A program made the position numbers and the translations under genes. DNA of 64,000 bases from Coxiella-like endosymbiont (lineage in GTDB: Bacteria > Pseudomonadota > Gammaproteobacteria > Coxiellales > Coxiellaceae), in contig NZ_CP084737.1 of the NCBI RefSeq assembly GCF_024730665.1, forward strand, positions 765,501 to 829,500. Reading direction: 5' to 3'. Below the pieces are notes generated by a model. The model was not told the DNA's origin. It searched no databases and saw only the letters and a program-made list of their open reading frames with translations. Within the stretch, counting starts at the first letter, position 1. Every line of letters begins with the position of its first letter. This document shows, piece by piece, positions 9,860-20,956 of the stretch.

Positions 9860-10651
9860 CTATTCTAGCTGGTAAAGGTTCCCTATACAAGAAGGCTCGT
9901 CGTCAGAATAGTTATTATTATAGCGCTTCACTGGCTCGGCGTTAGAATACACATTTTGTACGTCATCTAAATTTTCCAATGTTTCTCTCAGACGGAGCAT
10001 TCGTTCAACATTTTCTTTATCTAATTTAATTTCAGTTGAAGCCAGTATAGTTACTTCTGCATAAGAAAAATTGAGGTCGGCGCTTTTCATAGCATCGCGT
10101 ACTTTTTCAAGTTTCTCAGGTACTGTAATGACATTAATACTTCCATCATTATTGGTTGTGATATCATCTGCGCCCATTTCTAAAGCCATTTCGATAATTT
10201 TTTCCTCGTCGCTATTGGGAGGGAAAGTAAGTAAACCACGTTGTGTAAAAAGATAAGAGACCGACCCATCTGTGCCCAGATTGCCTCCGCATTCCCTAAA
10301 AGCATGTCGCACTTCAGCCACGGTACGATTTTTATTATCAGTTAAACAATCCACCATGACAGCAACGCCGTTAGGGCCGTATCCCTCATAGCGAACTTCC
10401 GCTAAATTATCGCTGCTGGCTTCACCACCGGTAACGCGCTTGATAGCGCGATGAATCATATCTTTTGTCATATTGGCGGCATAGGCCTTATCTACCATAG
10501 CGCGCAATCTGGGGTTGGAATCAACATCTTCTCCGCCCAAACGTGTTGCCATGCTGATTGCACGGATTAATTTTGTAAAAATCTTTCCGCGTTTTATAGC
10601 CTGTCGTGCTTTGACATGCTTAATATTTGCCCATTTGCTATGTCCAGCCAT
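9860..10651 (-). CDS. yebC: YebC/PmpR family protein, probable false C-terminal tail
   Basis: Cytosolic YebC/TACO1-family protein; family members act as transcriptional regulators or in translation of difficult sequences. The N-terminus MAGHSKWANIKHVKARQ and the motif IRAISMATRLGGED are typical. The frame is open for 263 residues, about 15 longer than usual. The last part (PVKRYNNNYSDDEPS and on) has no family likeness. If one base is added after AE near 9933 (plus GG 9933-9934), the protein ends SEAL-stop at 9918-9920, as expected for YebC (~248 aa). I infer the tail results from the same one-base loss seen across the window. It lies between aspS and ruvC, its usual place. Confidence 0.88.
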   Translation of the reverse strand: MAGHSKWANIKHVKARQAIKRGKIFTKLIRAISMATRLGGEDVDSNPRLRAMVDKAYAANMTKDMIHRAIKRVTGGEASSDNLAEVRYEGYGPNGVAVMVDCLTDNKNRTVAEVRHAFRECGGNLGTDGSVSYLFTQRGLLTFPPNSDEEKIIEMALEMGADDITTNNDGSINVITVPEKLEKVRDAMKSADLNFSYAEVTILASTEIKLDKENVERMLRLRETLENLDDVQNVYSNAEPVKRYNNNYSDDEPSCIGNLYQLE

Positions 10652-10673
10652 GATGAATACCTGCTAAGGGAAG

Positions 10674-12458
10674 TTATTCTCTCCTGTGTTTGCCTACCCA
10701 TAGTCCTAAAGCTTCTAGTTGTTGGATTGCAACCAGCGTAGGAGCGTTTGTCAATGGACAATTGGCAGTTTGGGTTTTTGGGAATGCGATGACATCGCGG
10801 ATGGAGGTGGCGTCTGTCATAATGGCAGTTAAACGATCCAATCCAAATGCGATACCTCCCAACGGAGGACAACCAAACTGCAATGCTGTTAGCAGATGAC
10901 CAAACTGTACTTCGGCTATTTCCTTTGAAATTCGCAGAATTTTTAACACTGCGTATTGCATTTCTATGTTGTTAATACGAATAGAGCCGCCACCGATTTC
11001 ACTACCGTTTAAAACCATATCATAAGCGCGGGAAAGTGAAGCACCCGGATCAGCGAGAAGTTTTTCGATGTCTTTTTCTTGAGGAGCGGTAAATGGATGA
11101 TGTAATACTTGCCAAGAGGTGGTTCCTCCACTATCTTCACGTTTGAACATCGGAAAATTTGTGACCCACAATGGTTTCCATTTTCCTTGGTATAAATTGC
11201 AATCTGCACATAAACGATCACGCAATGCACCCAAAGACTCATTCACGATTCTCGTTTCATCTGCTCCAAAAAATAGAATGTCTCCGTTTTTCGCTTGCGT
11301 GCGTTTGAGAATTTCAAGGATGGTATTGTCAGATAGAAATTTTAGAATTGGTGAGTGTAATCCTTCAATGCCTTTTTCCATATTTTTAATTTTGATATAA
11401 GCTAGCCCCTTAGCACCATAAATTCCGACGAATTTCGTGTAATCATCGATGGTTTTACGCATTGTTTCTAAACCGCCTGGCAATCGCAAAGCAGCCACGC
11501 GACCCTGGGGATTATTAGCTGGTTCTTTAAATACTTTAAATTCGACCGATTGCATAAGATCAGTTATATCAACGAAAATTAAGGGGTTACGAAGATCAGG
11601 CCGATCCGTACCATAATTTTTTATCGCGTCGGCATAAGTCATTTGTGGAAAAGGATTGGGCAGTTGCACATTTAAAAACTTAGAAAACAAATACCGCATC
11701 ATAATTTCCATCAAATCCTGAATATCTTTTTCTTCGATAAACGACATTTCTAAATCAAGTTGGGTAAATTCAGGCTGACGATCGGCCCGTAAATCTTCAT
11801 CACGGAAACACCGCACGATCTGATAATAACGATCAAAACCAGCCACCATCAAAATTTCTTTAAAAATTTGCGGCGATTGCGGTAATGCAAAAAAATGACC
11901 AGGTTCTACACGACTTGGGACTAAATAATCACGAGCACCTTCTGGTGTTGATTTTGTTAGTATTGGTGTTTCAATATCGAGAAAGCCTCGCTCGTCTAGA
12001 AAGCGACGAATTTCGCGAGTAATATACGAGCGCATTTTAAGTCGATAAGCCATCTCTGGTCGCCTCAGATCGAGATAACGGTATTTCAGTCGGACTTCTT
12101 CTCTAACTTCCTGATATTCACTAATATTAAAGGGTAGTGCTTTAGATTGGTTTAATAATTCAAGATGAGTTGCAGCGATTTCCACTTCGCCAGAAGCAAT
12201 GTTGTGGTTGATAGTTCCTTCTGGACGTTTTTTAACAGTGCCTGTGATTTTAACCACATATTCGTTTCGTAAATTTTCAGCCATTTTAAAAACGTTCTCT
12301 TGTGTCGGATTGCAAACTACCTGAACCAACCCCTCTCGATCACGCAGATCGATGAAAATTAATCCCCCATGATTGCGACGTCGATGTACCCACCCGTAAA
12401 GTATCATCGTCTGCCCAACTAACGATAGATTGATCTCATCAGTGTAATGCGTGTGCAT
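10674..12458 (-). CDS. aspS: aspartyl-tRNA synthetase
   Basis: Class IIb synthetase charging tRNA-Asp, and possibly tRNA-Asn if non-discriminating. I chose ATG 12458 (MHTHYTDEINLSLVGQ), which matches the family N-terminus; a start at 12515 would add 19 unrelated residues. It has 594 residues, close to E. coli AspRS (590). The OB-fold anticodon domain is GWVHRRRNHGGLIFIDLRD. Class II motif 2 is FRDEDLRADRQPEFTQLD, and motif 3 is GIAFGLDRL. The bacterial GAD insertion is present. It is intact, with no frameshift in 1.8 kb, and is followed 22 bases later by yebC. Confidence 0.95.
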   Translation of the reverse strand: MHTHYTDEINLSLVGQTMILYGWVHRRRNHGGLIFIDLRDREGLVQVVCNPTQENVFKMAENLRNEYVVKITGTVKKRPEGTINHNIASGEVEIAATHLELLNQSKALPFNISEYQEVREEVRLKYRYLDLRRPEMAYRLKMRSYITREIRRFLDERGFLDIETPILTKSTPEGARDYLVPSRVEPGHFFALPQSPQIFKEILMVAGFDRYYQIVRCFRDEDLRADRQPEFTQLDLEMSFIEEKDIQDLMEIMMRYLFSKFLNVQLPNPFPQMTYADAIKNYGTDRPDLRNPLIFVDITDLMQSVEFKVFKEPANNPQGRVAALRLPGGLETMRKTIDDYTKFVGIYGAKGLAYIKIKNMEKGIEGLHSPILKFLSDNTILEILKRTQAKNGDILFFGADETRIVNESLGALRDRLCADCNLYQGKWKPLWVTNFPMFKREDSGGTTSWQVLHHPFTAPQEKDIEKLLADPGASLSRAYDMVLNGSEIGGGSIRINNIEMQYAVLKILRISKEIAEVQFGHLLTALQFGCPPLGGIAFGLDRLTAIMTDATSIRDVIAFPKTQTANCPLTNAPTLVAIQQLEALGLWVGKHRRE

Positions 12459-12763
12459 ATTATTCCAGATAGTGAAATAAGCTTGAATATTAGCGAGAGT
12501 TGTTGAAGGGATCAAGTCACTTTTTCCTACTTATAAAAGCTCTAGGATTTATGATGCAAAGCCTTACAGCAATAAACTGTCACATCCCCAGCGCTGGAGA
12601 AAAGAAACTTCGCTCGGCTCATTGGCTTATTATATAAAATCCTTAGATTAAAAAACATATGGCAAAGTTCATATAATAGTAGAGTAATAAAGGTGAAGAC
12701 ACCGAGTAAGCAGATTCAAAGATGAATCACGTTTCAGATAATTAAAGGGATACTGGTAATTAA

Positions 12764-12931
12764 TTAAGAAAGAAGATATAAATCCTTGTGGTAATGAGGA
12801 TCAATATCTTGGTCAAGTAAGGCTTGATAGATAGTTCGAAAAGAGGAGGTGAGCAGTGTCTCCCGCCCGCGGGCCCGCCGCGGAGTGTGTCGTCCACAAC
12901 CAACGGCATAGCCAGAATCGCGTGAAAACAT
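12764..12931 (-). other. small GC-rich ORF (55 codons), possible remnant
   Basis: On the minus strand ATG 12931 opens 55 codons beginning MFSRDSGYAVGCGRHTPRRA and ending KDLYLLS-stop at 12764. Bases 12858-12883 are almost pure G+C inside a very AT-rich spacer. The product is not recognisable. It could be the end of an older gene or a small dispersed element (see findings). Confidence 0.3.
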
Positions 12932-12978
12932 GCACCAAAATAGATGCGGCAGAGATGTTTAACTAAATTTTATAGTGT

Positions 12979-13176
12979 TTATCCCCTATCACGATGGTTG
13001 ATAGATAAGAAATATAAAAAATAATAGATAGAAAGAGCAAGAAACATTCCTATCATTACAGGTACTTTCTTATGAAAATAACGAAATTTACTATTGCTAA
13101 CAGACATATTTTCGTTCCATGCTTCCTGCTCAATGGTAGTCGTTACTCCACCAGAGAAGAATAGAGCAATGACCAT
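12979..13176 (-). other. short membrane-type ORF, unidentified
   Basis: Minus-strand ORF, with the likelier start at ATG 13107 (MSVSNSKFRYFHKKVPVMIG). It is about 42 residues with one strong hydrophobic segment (VMIGMFLALSIYYFLYFLSI) and ends RDRG-stop. It could be a small membrane protein or the N-terminal remnant of a transporter. No family likeness is certain. Confidence 0.25.
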
Positions 13177-13278
13177 GCTTTAATGCGGTATAAAAAATAG
13201 TTATTGGTGAAAAGGTAGCATATTTCGGGATCAATACAAAAGAAAGCAATCGTCAAAAGGAATGATGGGGAAAAAACA

Positions 13279-13329
13279 CCAAATGCACAGCGCAATAGCC
13301 TATTTTAGGCTATTGCGCTGTGCATTTGG
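13279..13329. repeat. perfect inverted repeat, 24-bp arms, 3-base loop
   Basis: Arm 13279-13302 is the exact reverse complement of 13306-13329, with only TTT between them. On the minus strand the hairpin is followed by TGTTTTTT, so it could act as an intrinsic terminator in that direction. The arms are much longer than those of ordinary terminators. No gene ends nearby apart from the doubtful ORF at 12979-13176, which lies downstream of it in that direction. Confidence 0.9.
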
Positions 13330-14434
13330 ATCTCTTTGCTTAAAATTGAGATAACACTCTTAGATAGTAAATGTGGTGGAAATGTATACTATATAGGGTT
13401 ATTTGCTTATCGCAGAGAAATTGAGCCAATATAGGGATTATGAAAGAGTGTGAGGCAATTGAGTATGGAGTATTTGCCTAAAAGGAAACAATTATTCGGG
13501 AGATCTATTCAGATGGTATTTGTGGACTAGGATTAGAAAGTGAACCAGGGATGGAAGATTGTGTGGTACAAAACAGCCAGCGTGTGATCATCGTTTCCTC
13601 CATTAAAGATAACACACAAAATTGTTGGAAGTGAGAAATCTTATGCTCCATTGACCTTTGCAAGGATACTCGATAGCACTACTTTTCAAAAAGATTAGCT
13701 TTTAAATTGAATAAATGCATATGTCACTTTTACAACGATTTAATACTTCGAATAGAAGGAATGCGGACTAAAATGTGTTCCCACTATTAAAATAAATAAT
13801 GAGCTATGAAATTAATGACTAGTAAACCGGTGAAAAAGAATGTTAAAGTGAAGTTTAATCTTAGACCGGGCATGTTGTATACACAAATCTCTGCTCATGG
13901 TGTGGTGTAGCGATAAGATAATAAGTTCCGTCTCTAGAAGATCGACGAGAAAGAGGATAACAAAATTGCTACTAAACGTAATCTAGCAAGAAAGTAACGG
14001 CGAATAAGGTTTTTCATGTTGTTTTCAATTTTCTTCGTCCTGTTTAGCCTTTTTATCTCTTCTTTTTTTGATCATTATTTTAATCAAAGTGAATTGAGGT
14101 GGAGGAAGGTAATTCGGCAGATTTCTTAGAAAGAATGATTTTCCAACAAAGATTTACATCCATTTAAAATGTGGAAATGACCTTTTCTGTAATAAAGAAG
14201 ATGATTAGTCTGTCTCGGTTGTATCGCGCTTTAGGTCAGCTATAAATAATCGCAACAATGTTCCAAATCCATAATAGTGCCCATAATTTAAGCTACTATT
14301 TCCAAAGTTAACGCTCAATGAGACAATTAAAAGAGAGCATTAAACTTAAATGATGAATTTAAGATTGGCATATAAATAAAAATTCTTTTGGCCATCTATT
14401 TTCATGATTTTCATTTTATTATTCATGATGTTAA

Positions 14435-14668
14435 CTAAGAAATAGATTTAAATGAATAGATAGCGTTATGAATCTCGGACCCATAATAAAGTAAATTAAT
14501 GATTAATTCGCCATTCATTAACCGTATATTCTTGAAGGTAAAAGAGTGATTAATTACCAAGAGAGATAAGTTGTTGAGATTTTCTATCCATATAATTTCG
14601 ATGCAATTTTTATAGTTAAATGGAGATTTGATAATAATCTCCAAAATTTTCAAATCTGATTCGTTCAA
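14435..14668 (-). other. hypothetical ORF, 77 aa
   Basis: Minus-strand ORF starting MNESDLKILEIIIKSPFNYK. It is AT-driven and rich in Ile, Asn and Leu. No family is recognised. It may belong with the ORF at 14806-15114, which is co-directional 138 bases upstream. It could be chance. Confidence 0.2.
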
Positions 14669-14805
14669 TTTAAATTTTATTTTTATTGGATTGTGATTAA
14701 TATAAATGGATATATGTTAGATCATTTCTAATTTCATAAAAGAGGGGGTCCCGATAAATTTTAGTAATGCAGTTAATTTTAAGCTATCAATGATCACTTG
14801 TTCCT

Positions 14806-15114
14806 TCAACAGCGGAATAGTATTGAAGTAAGAAAGGTGATTGTAGTCCAATCCGCAAAAATATGATTTTCTCTATATACTGCTGTTGAGATTGTATAAA
14901 TATAAAGATCTAATATAAATACATTGCTAATTTTTTCATAAGTACCGCCACCGACGGATATATACCCTTCTTCTTCGATATATTCACCGGTGCGATGAAT
15001 GATTGTTGCATTAACTAAGCCAAAATATTCTATGATCATCAAATATAACAAGATTTCTTGCATCCAATGATAAATTTGCTTACTATTTGGATCAGTGAGG
15101 CGTGATAATTGCAC
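14806..15114 (-). other. hypothetical ORF, 102 aa
   Basis: Minus-strand ORF starting MQLSRLTDPNSKQIYHWMQE with a balanced composition (EYIEEEGYISVGGGTYEK, then hydrophobic IFILD-like stretches). It is longer than expected by chance in such AT-rich DNA, but I recognise no family. It lies divergently upstream of uvrD. It may be a remnant of a Coxiella-specific protein. Confidence 0.28.
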
Positions 15115-15250
15115 TCCATATTAGCATCTACATGCTATCCGGTGAAAAACCGTTATATTTTCCATCGCGTGACTTCTAAAAAGACATCCAGCTATTTTAA
15201 CTAATTGATAAAGCGTGAATTATCCTCCTAATTTGGGTACAATAACCGAC

Positions 15251-17415
15251 ATGGAACAGTCAGGTCTTTTAGAATCTCTTAATCCACCGCAAAAAAAGCA
15301 GTTACTTCGCCTTTTAAGCATGTCCGTATATTAGCGGGGGCAGGGAGTGGAAAAACAAGGGTGTTAACTCATCGTATAGCTTGGGTCATTCAGCAGAAAA
15401 GCGTTTCGCCTTATAATATTCTTGCCGTCACATTTACAAACAAATCAGCTCATGAAATGCGCGAACGAATCAAGTCCATGCTAGGGATTCCTATCGATGC
15501 CATGTGGACAGGGACTTTCCATCAGTTAGCCCACCGTTTGCTCCGTACGCATTGGAAAGAGGCAGATTTACCGCAAGCTTTCCAAATTTTAGACGCGGAT
15601 GATCAGTATCGTCTAATTCGGCGTGTACAACGGAGTCTTAATCTAGAGGAATCACAATGGCCTCCAAAACAAGCGCAATGGTTCATTAATAACCAAAAAG
15701 AAGAAGGACTGCGTTCTAATCAAATCCTTAATGCAGATGGCGCTTATTTTACAGAAACACTGATTAAAGTCTATAAAGCATATGAAGAAATTTGCCGCCC
15801 TAGTGGATTGGTCGATTTTTCAGAACTCTTATTGCGCTCTCTTGAACTGCTGCGCAATACTCCTTCAATTCGAAAACATTATCAAAAACGATTTCAACAC
15901 ATATTAGTCGATGAATTCCAGGATACTAACACCATTCAATACATCTGGCTACAATTGCTGGTCGGAAATGATACTAGTGTGATGGTCGTGGGTGACGATG
16001 ATCAATCCATTTATAGTTGGCGTGGGGCAAAAATTGAAAATATTCATCGATTTTCTAGCGATTTTGGTGATGTAGAAACTATTCGTTTAGAACAAAACTA
16101 TCGCTCTACACAAACCATTCTGAACGCAGCAAATGCTATTATTGAAAACAATAGTAATCGTCTCAGGAAAAAATTATGGACCTATAATCATACCGGAGAG
16201 CGAATTACTCTATGCACCGCCTTCAATGAACACGACGAAACTTTTTATATTATTTCCTGTATTGAAGAATGGATTCGCCAAGGTCGGCACTATAATGAAA
16301 TCGCTATTCTTTACCGTTCTAATGCGCAGTCGCGTTTATTTGAAGAGCGATTGGTCGATCGTCAAATTCCTTATCGCATTTATGGTGGACTAAAGTTTTT
16401 CGAACGTGCTGAGATTAAATATGCACTCGGTTATTTACGTTTACTAGCAAATCGCGACGATGATGCAGCGTTTGAGCGTGTCATCAATACGCCAACGCGC
16501 GGCATTGGCAATACAACTCTTATCACCTTGCGCACAACTGCTTGTGATAAAGGTATTTCGTTGTGGCAAGCTACCCTTTATTTGATTAAGAGCCAGGCTT
16601 TGAATTCTCGGGCATTAAATGCCTTACAAAATTTCTTTCAATTAATCGAAACACTGCACAAAGAAACAAAAAATCTTCCTCTAAGCGAACAGACAAAAAC
16701 CGTATTAGCAAAAAGCGGTTTATTAGTGTTGTATAAAAAAGATAGGAGCGAAAAAGCTCTTTCTCAGGTTGAAAATTTAGAAGAATTAGTTAGTGCTACT
16801 TCGCAATTCACTCCTGATAAAAAAATAGGCTTATCGCCTTTAGACGCTTTTCTTTCTCATGTTGCACTAGAAGCGGATGGAGGACAAGCGAATTTCTATA
16901 ACAATTGTGTCAATTTAATGACGTTGCATGCGGCAAAAGGCTTAGAGTTTCCATTACTTATTATCAGTGGTCTGGAAGAAGATTTATTTCCTCATTACAT
17001 GTCAGCTGAAACTAAAAATGGAATTGAAGAGGAACGTCGATTATGTTATGTCGGCATAACACGCGCAAGAGAAAAATTAATTTTAACCTGTGCTGAATGC
17101 CGTCATTTACACGGATTGGAAAAATTTAATCAACCCTCTCGTTTTTTAAGCGAAATTCCTGCTGAATTAATTGATGCGGTGCGCCCTACTCGAAAAATAA
17201 TACGAATTTCCTCGACAAATTCTACATCATACCAATTTATCAGGAAAAACAATCTGCATGTTGGTCAGCGTGTTAATCATAAAAAATTTGGGCCCGGCGT
17301 TATTACTAATTATGAAGGACAAAGCGAACATGCCCGTCTACAAGTGAAATTCGACAAATCCGGTACTGCTAAATGGCTCATGGTTAGCTATGCTAAGTTG
17401 GAAGTATTGACATAA
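15251..17415 (+). pseudogene. uvrD: DNA helicase II UvrD, frameshifted near the N-terminus
   Basis: SF1A 3'-5' helicase of excision and mismatch repair. It starts at ATG 15251 (MEQSGLLESLNPPQKK, with the Q-motif). The frame is lost at A7 (15291-15297); the other frame reads AVTSPFKHVRILAGAGSGKTR, with Walker A, and runs uninterrupted to 17415. Motifs follow in order: VDEFQDTN (II), VVGDDDQSIYSWRGA (III), LEQNYRS (IV), LMTLHAAKGLEFP (V), ERRLCYVGITRAREK (VI), then the UvrD C-terminal domain (VGQRVNHKKFGPGVI). One added base gives 721 residues, against 720 for E. coli UvrD. As read, the helicase would begin after Walker A and be inactive. Confidence 0.9.
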
Positions 17416-18335
17416 TTCTTTCCGAATCGGTATTCATATTTATCTACTATCCAATATTTTTCGTCGTTAGCTTAGATAATGGCGTGAATAAAGGTTCCGA
17501 ATCACTGTCATTTTTATAATTTCCTTTATACTTTTAAGCATTCTATTAAGTTTTTGTGTTTTCAAAGTTATCCCAAAATTTTCAAATTGCTATCATCGCT
17601 TTTAGTGTCGCATCCCTCCTTTATTTAGTTGCTAAAGAAATGCTCGCCAACACCTACAAAGTCTCTAAAACTTATCTCGAAATAGTCTATTTTCATTAGA
17701 TTTTCACTTATATTATTTGTTCATTTAGATAAAATTCACTAAATATTTTACTAACAAGGTAAAAAGCCACCAGTATGTTGAGTAAGTTTGTACTGCTAGC
17801 GTGGGAGTTGCATTTGATAAATAAATATTTCTCTGATACTACATGATTGACAATCATTGATAATTATTCTCTGATAATCGTTGCCTATGTTTTCTCTCGA
17901 TAACCTCCTTTAGTGTTTTCGTAATAACCTATATGAAACACAAATACACCATTAAATACCTAATTTATGATGAGCTAACTTTGTGTAGTATCCCATCGCG
18001 GCATTAAAATTGTGTCGTCCAATGACTTTAATTTATTAAAACTTGAATCGAAATCGAAACAGTACATAACTTTTTACCGTCGCAGTAGCCAGCATAAGTT
18101 TTAAAGTAATGGCAACCAACACGGTGGTAATTGAACTTCCCTTACTGTCAGAAAAATGAATAAAATACTAACTAAAATTTTTCTCGTAAAAATCAATAAA
18201 CTTATGAACTTCCAACGAATAACAAATAAGTGCCTAAGGCCTACAGCCATTAACAATAACGCCAATAGCCATACCAACAGGAACAAAATCTTCAATAACC
18301 ATAAATCACCATATTGTTAGCACGATTCTTTTTCA
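17416..18335. other. 0.9-kb spacer with a possible decayed gene after the MFS gene
   Basis: Directly downstream of the MFS stop, on the minus strand, are successive short coding-like stretches in different frames. One reads VIEDFVPVGMAIGVIVNG; another (18101-18295) is very hydrophobic (MKILFLLVWLLALLLMAVGL); a third reads ITTVLVAITLKLMLATATV. They may be a broken partner gene of the transporter. From 17416 to 18000 I see nothing recognisable. Confidence 0.35.
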
Positions 18336-19649
18336 TCAATCATGAGATCGGCAATAAGTTTCTCGTAAACAAAAAGCAGCGATAAATGCAACAAAAAAAC
18401 CAATGGGTAACATTAACATTGCCCATTGAAAATCAGAAGCTCTGTAATTTGCAGAAAAGTGTTGAAAATAGACTACCTGTAAATCCATTAATCGTCCAAA
18501 AAGAGGTTGGGAGACAGCTTGGCCCATCATTGTAGTAATACTAACTACACTGACAGACATTGCTGTAATTGCAGGTATACTACTTTCCGCTACCACTGGA
18601 TACCCAATTACTTGAGTACTTGTCGTTAGTCCAATAGAAAAAAATAAAAATAATAAAGCGGGGAAGGATAAATATGGCCCACACATTATGATCAAAATTA
18701 ATACTAACGATAAAATAGCACCTATCAGCATCGGTAAACGACGCAAACTGATTTTATCTGACAAAAAACCAACCGTTGGGCCACCAATCACTGTCCCTAA
18801 AAACAACATGCTGATTACATATGTCGCATCGAGTTTCGTGACTTGATGTGCGTCTACCAGATATAAAACACCCCAAACACCCCCCAACAAACTAATGGGT
18901 AAATTCATCAGGCATGTATATATGCCTCCCAACCAATTTTGTGATTTTAGAAAAACCAATCTCGCGCTTTCCCAGTATCCAATCTCATCCACTTGCTGTC
19001 GTTCTAATTGATAATATTCGCGATCATTCGACGGAAAATCTTTCACAACGCTGGCGATGATAGCAAAAATTGAAATTCCAAAAATGGCATCAATTAACAG
19101 TGCCCTCCGCCAATTCATCGATTCTGCCAATAAAGTTAACGGGGTCTGTGCAGCCATTCCACCCAACATAGCCATAGTTACAATAATACCTGTCACCAAC
19201 GCCAATCGGGCTGAGGAAAACCAACGGGTTGCTAATCGCATAACGCTTAAAAAACAAAACGCGCTACCAATACCCATTAAAAATCGGAATATAGAAGCCC
19301 AAAACACAGATTTTGTCAAAGCAAACAAAAATACACCTAAAATGCAAATACTCAACGAAGATAAAATAATCTTTCGTGTCGAATAGCGATCGAGCAATAT
19401 CCCTGCAGGGAATAGAAAAATAACATTAGAAATAAAATAAAAACAAGATAATTCTCCCAATTCTGTAGCTTTGATATGAAAAGATTGCATTAATTGTACA
19501 CTAATCGCATTAAACATATTCATCTGAATAAATTCGTAAAAGAAAAAGAGCGATGCCGATAAACAAACTAGCCACGCATACCATGAGCCGGATTGTTCAC
19601 ATGGTTTTAAATTTAAAGAATTCTCGATACTGATAACTGACTTTTTCAT
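18336..19649 (-). CDS. major facilitator superfamily transporter
   Basis: Inner-membrane secondary transporter of 437 residues with about 12 hydrophobic helices. The loop 2-3 signature is present (AGILLDRYSTRKIIL, the G-x-L-x-D-R pattern of motif A) and recurs weakly in the second half (VGFLSDKISLRRLP). The helix 4-5 segment FRFLMGIGSAFCFLSVM resembles motif B, with its basic residue. AGGAAA lies upstream of ATG 19649. It is intact and flanked by spacers on both sides, so probably a single transcription unit. The substrate cannot be told from sequence; the overall pattern resembles uncharacterised Coxiella and Legionella MFS proteins. Confidence 0.85.
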   Translation of the reverse strand: MKKSVISIENSLNLKPCEQSGSWYAWLVCLSASLFFFYEFIQMNMFNAISVQLMQSFHIKATELGELSCFYFISNVIFLFPAGILLDRYSTRKIILSSLSICILGVFLFALTKSVFWASIFRFLMGIGSAFCFLSVMRLATRWFSSARLALVTGIIVTMAMLGGMAAQTPLTLLAESMNWRRALLIDAIFGISIFAIIASVVKDFPSNDREYYQLERQQVDEIGYWESARLVFLKSQNWLGGIYTCLMNLPISLLGGVWGVLYLVDAHQVTKLDATYVISMLFLGTVIGGPTVGFLSDKISLRRLPMLIGAILSLVLILIIMCGPYLSFPALLFLFFSIGLTTSTQVIGYPVVAESSIPAITAMSVSVVSITTMMGQAVSQPLFGRLMDLQVVYFQHFSANYRASDFQWAMLMLPIGFFVAFIAAFCLRETYCRSHD

Positions 19650-20956
19650 TTCGGGATTTTCCTTTCTCGGTAGAAACAGTGAGTTTTTTTACAGGCTTCC
19701 TGATCCCAACACAAAAGCTAACGGTATCATGGTTTTAATGCCAAGCCGACAATCTTTAGAAAAGAATACCACTTGATTAACAATGTCTTCCGTGTTAGTA
19801 AGCGCCAAAGAATGATTGCTTTTAGCAACCAAGGATAACTTACTAATTTATGTGCCGGTAATAAATTCTAATACTAGCAAAATAGCTAATAATGCGAATA
19901 AAGATAAAAAGGCAACTGTATAAGAAATAAAACTAAATAAAGGCAATAATCACCTACAATCATAGGGTTCTCATAATCACTTGATTTTATCCGAAGCCAC
20001 CCCATACTTATTTTCCGATGATGACGCCAATTACAAAGCATCTAGGTATAAAAAACAGTATGTATTTGTGTTAATCAACGAATTTGCACAAATATAAACT
20101 GTCTACATAATATCTATCAAAATTAGCAAGACTTCATACGCTTGTAAAGGTAAACAATTTATCGCACACCAACTTAATATCTTAATATCTGTTAAGAGCA
20201 TGGCACCGCCAGAGAAAATAGATGGTTGTTTATTTTGGGATGATGAATTTCTTCATTAGCGACAGGCTTTCTTAGGTAAAAAAGAAACGGTAAGAAGCGA
20301 TAATTCCGTAAAATATTAAGATATAATCTCTGTGCTTTCTAGGTGCGATTATTTTTGTATAGTGTTGCTGAATCAATACTTTAGTTATAGAGTAGAACTG
20401 ATGTCGTAATTGCAGCATAAACATCTTTGCCTATGCTTTTGCTTTTTCTAGGAAAGTTTATTGGTCATTTTATCTCAATACCTAAATGATATCCGATTCT
20501 ACAGTCTCTTTCTATAGCCTCTAGTTCCCTAAGTTATTCACAAAGCATGGTTTTTTAGGGAATATTTTTATTCTAGTTTTAATAATTTTTCGGCACTTTC
20601 CCATCTGAATTTCTCGGCCACCTTTTATTACGATTAAAACTTTTACAGTGCATATTAGTAGCTTGATATTGAGAAGAGGGAAAAGATGATAGGGAAAAGA
20701 TGATTTTGTTCGTGATACAGAATTTATTTTTTGGCTTCTTTTTAGCTTAGTACTTGGTGACAAGATTACAAATTAAATTGATATCAGAATGAGTAATCTT
20801 TTTGATATTCCTTCATATCTTCAATATAGGAAAGAATTTTATTATTGAGCCTAACTTTTCTGTTAAACGATTATATTTCAATACTTTCTACTATCGAATT
20901 GTTCAAAGGAAAAAGAATTGATTGCTTGGTTTCTTGCCATTAATTTTTTGAGTTTA
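19650..20956. other. 1.3-kb spacer, no recognisable gene
   Basis: AT-rich. It contains a perfect tandem duplication of the 14-mer AGGGAAAAGATGAT at 20677-20704 and an 8-base tandem repeat CTTAATAT at about 20173-20188. An 80-codon minus ORF (20521-20763) is basic and low in complexity and looks like chance. No promoter or terminator stands out. Confidence 0.45.

Larger units (their letters stand above)
12459..15250. other. 2.8-kb gene-poor spacer between aspS and uvrD
   Basis: Very AT-rich. It holds the small ORFs and hairpin listed separately and probably the aspS and uvrD promoters (a TACAAT -10-like box lies at 15238-15243, just before the uvrD ATG). From 13330 to 14434 I see only short stop-riddled stretches and no recognisable gene or RNA. 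Confidence 0.5.
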
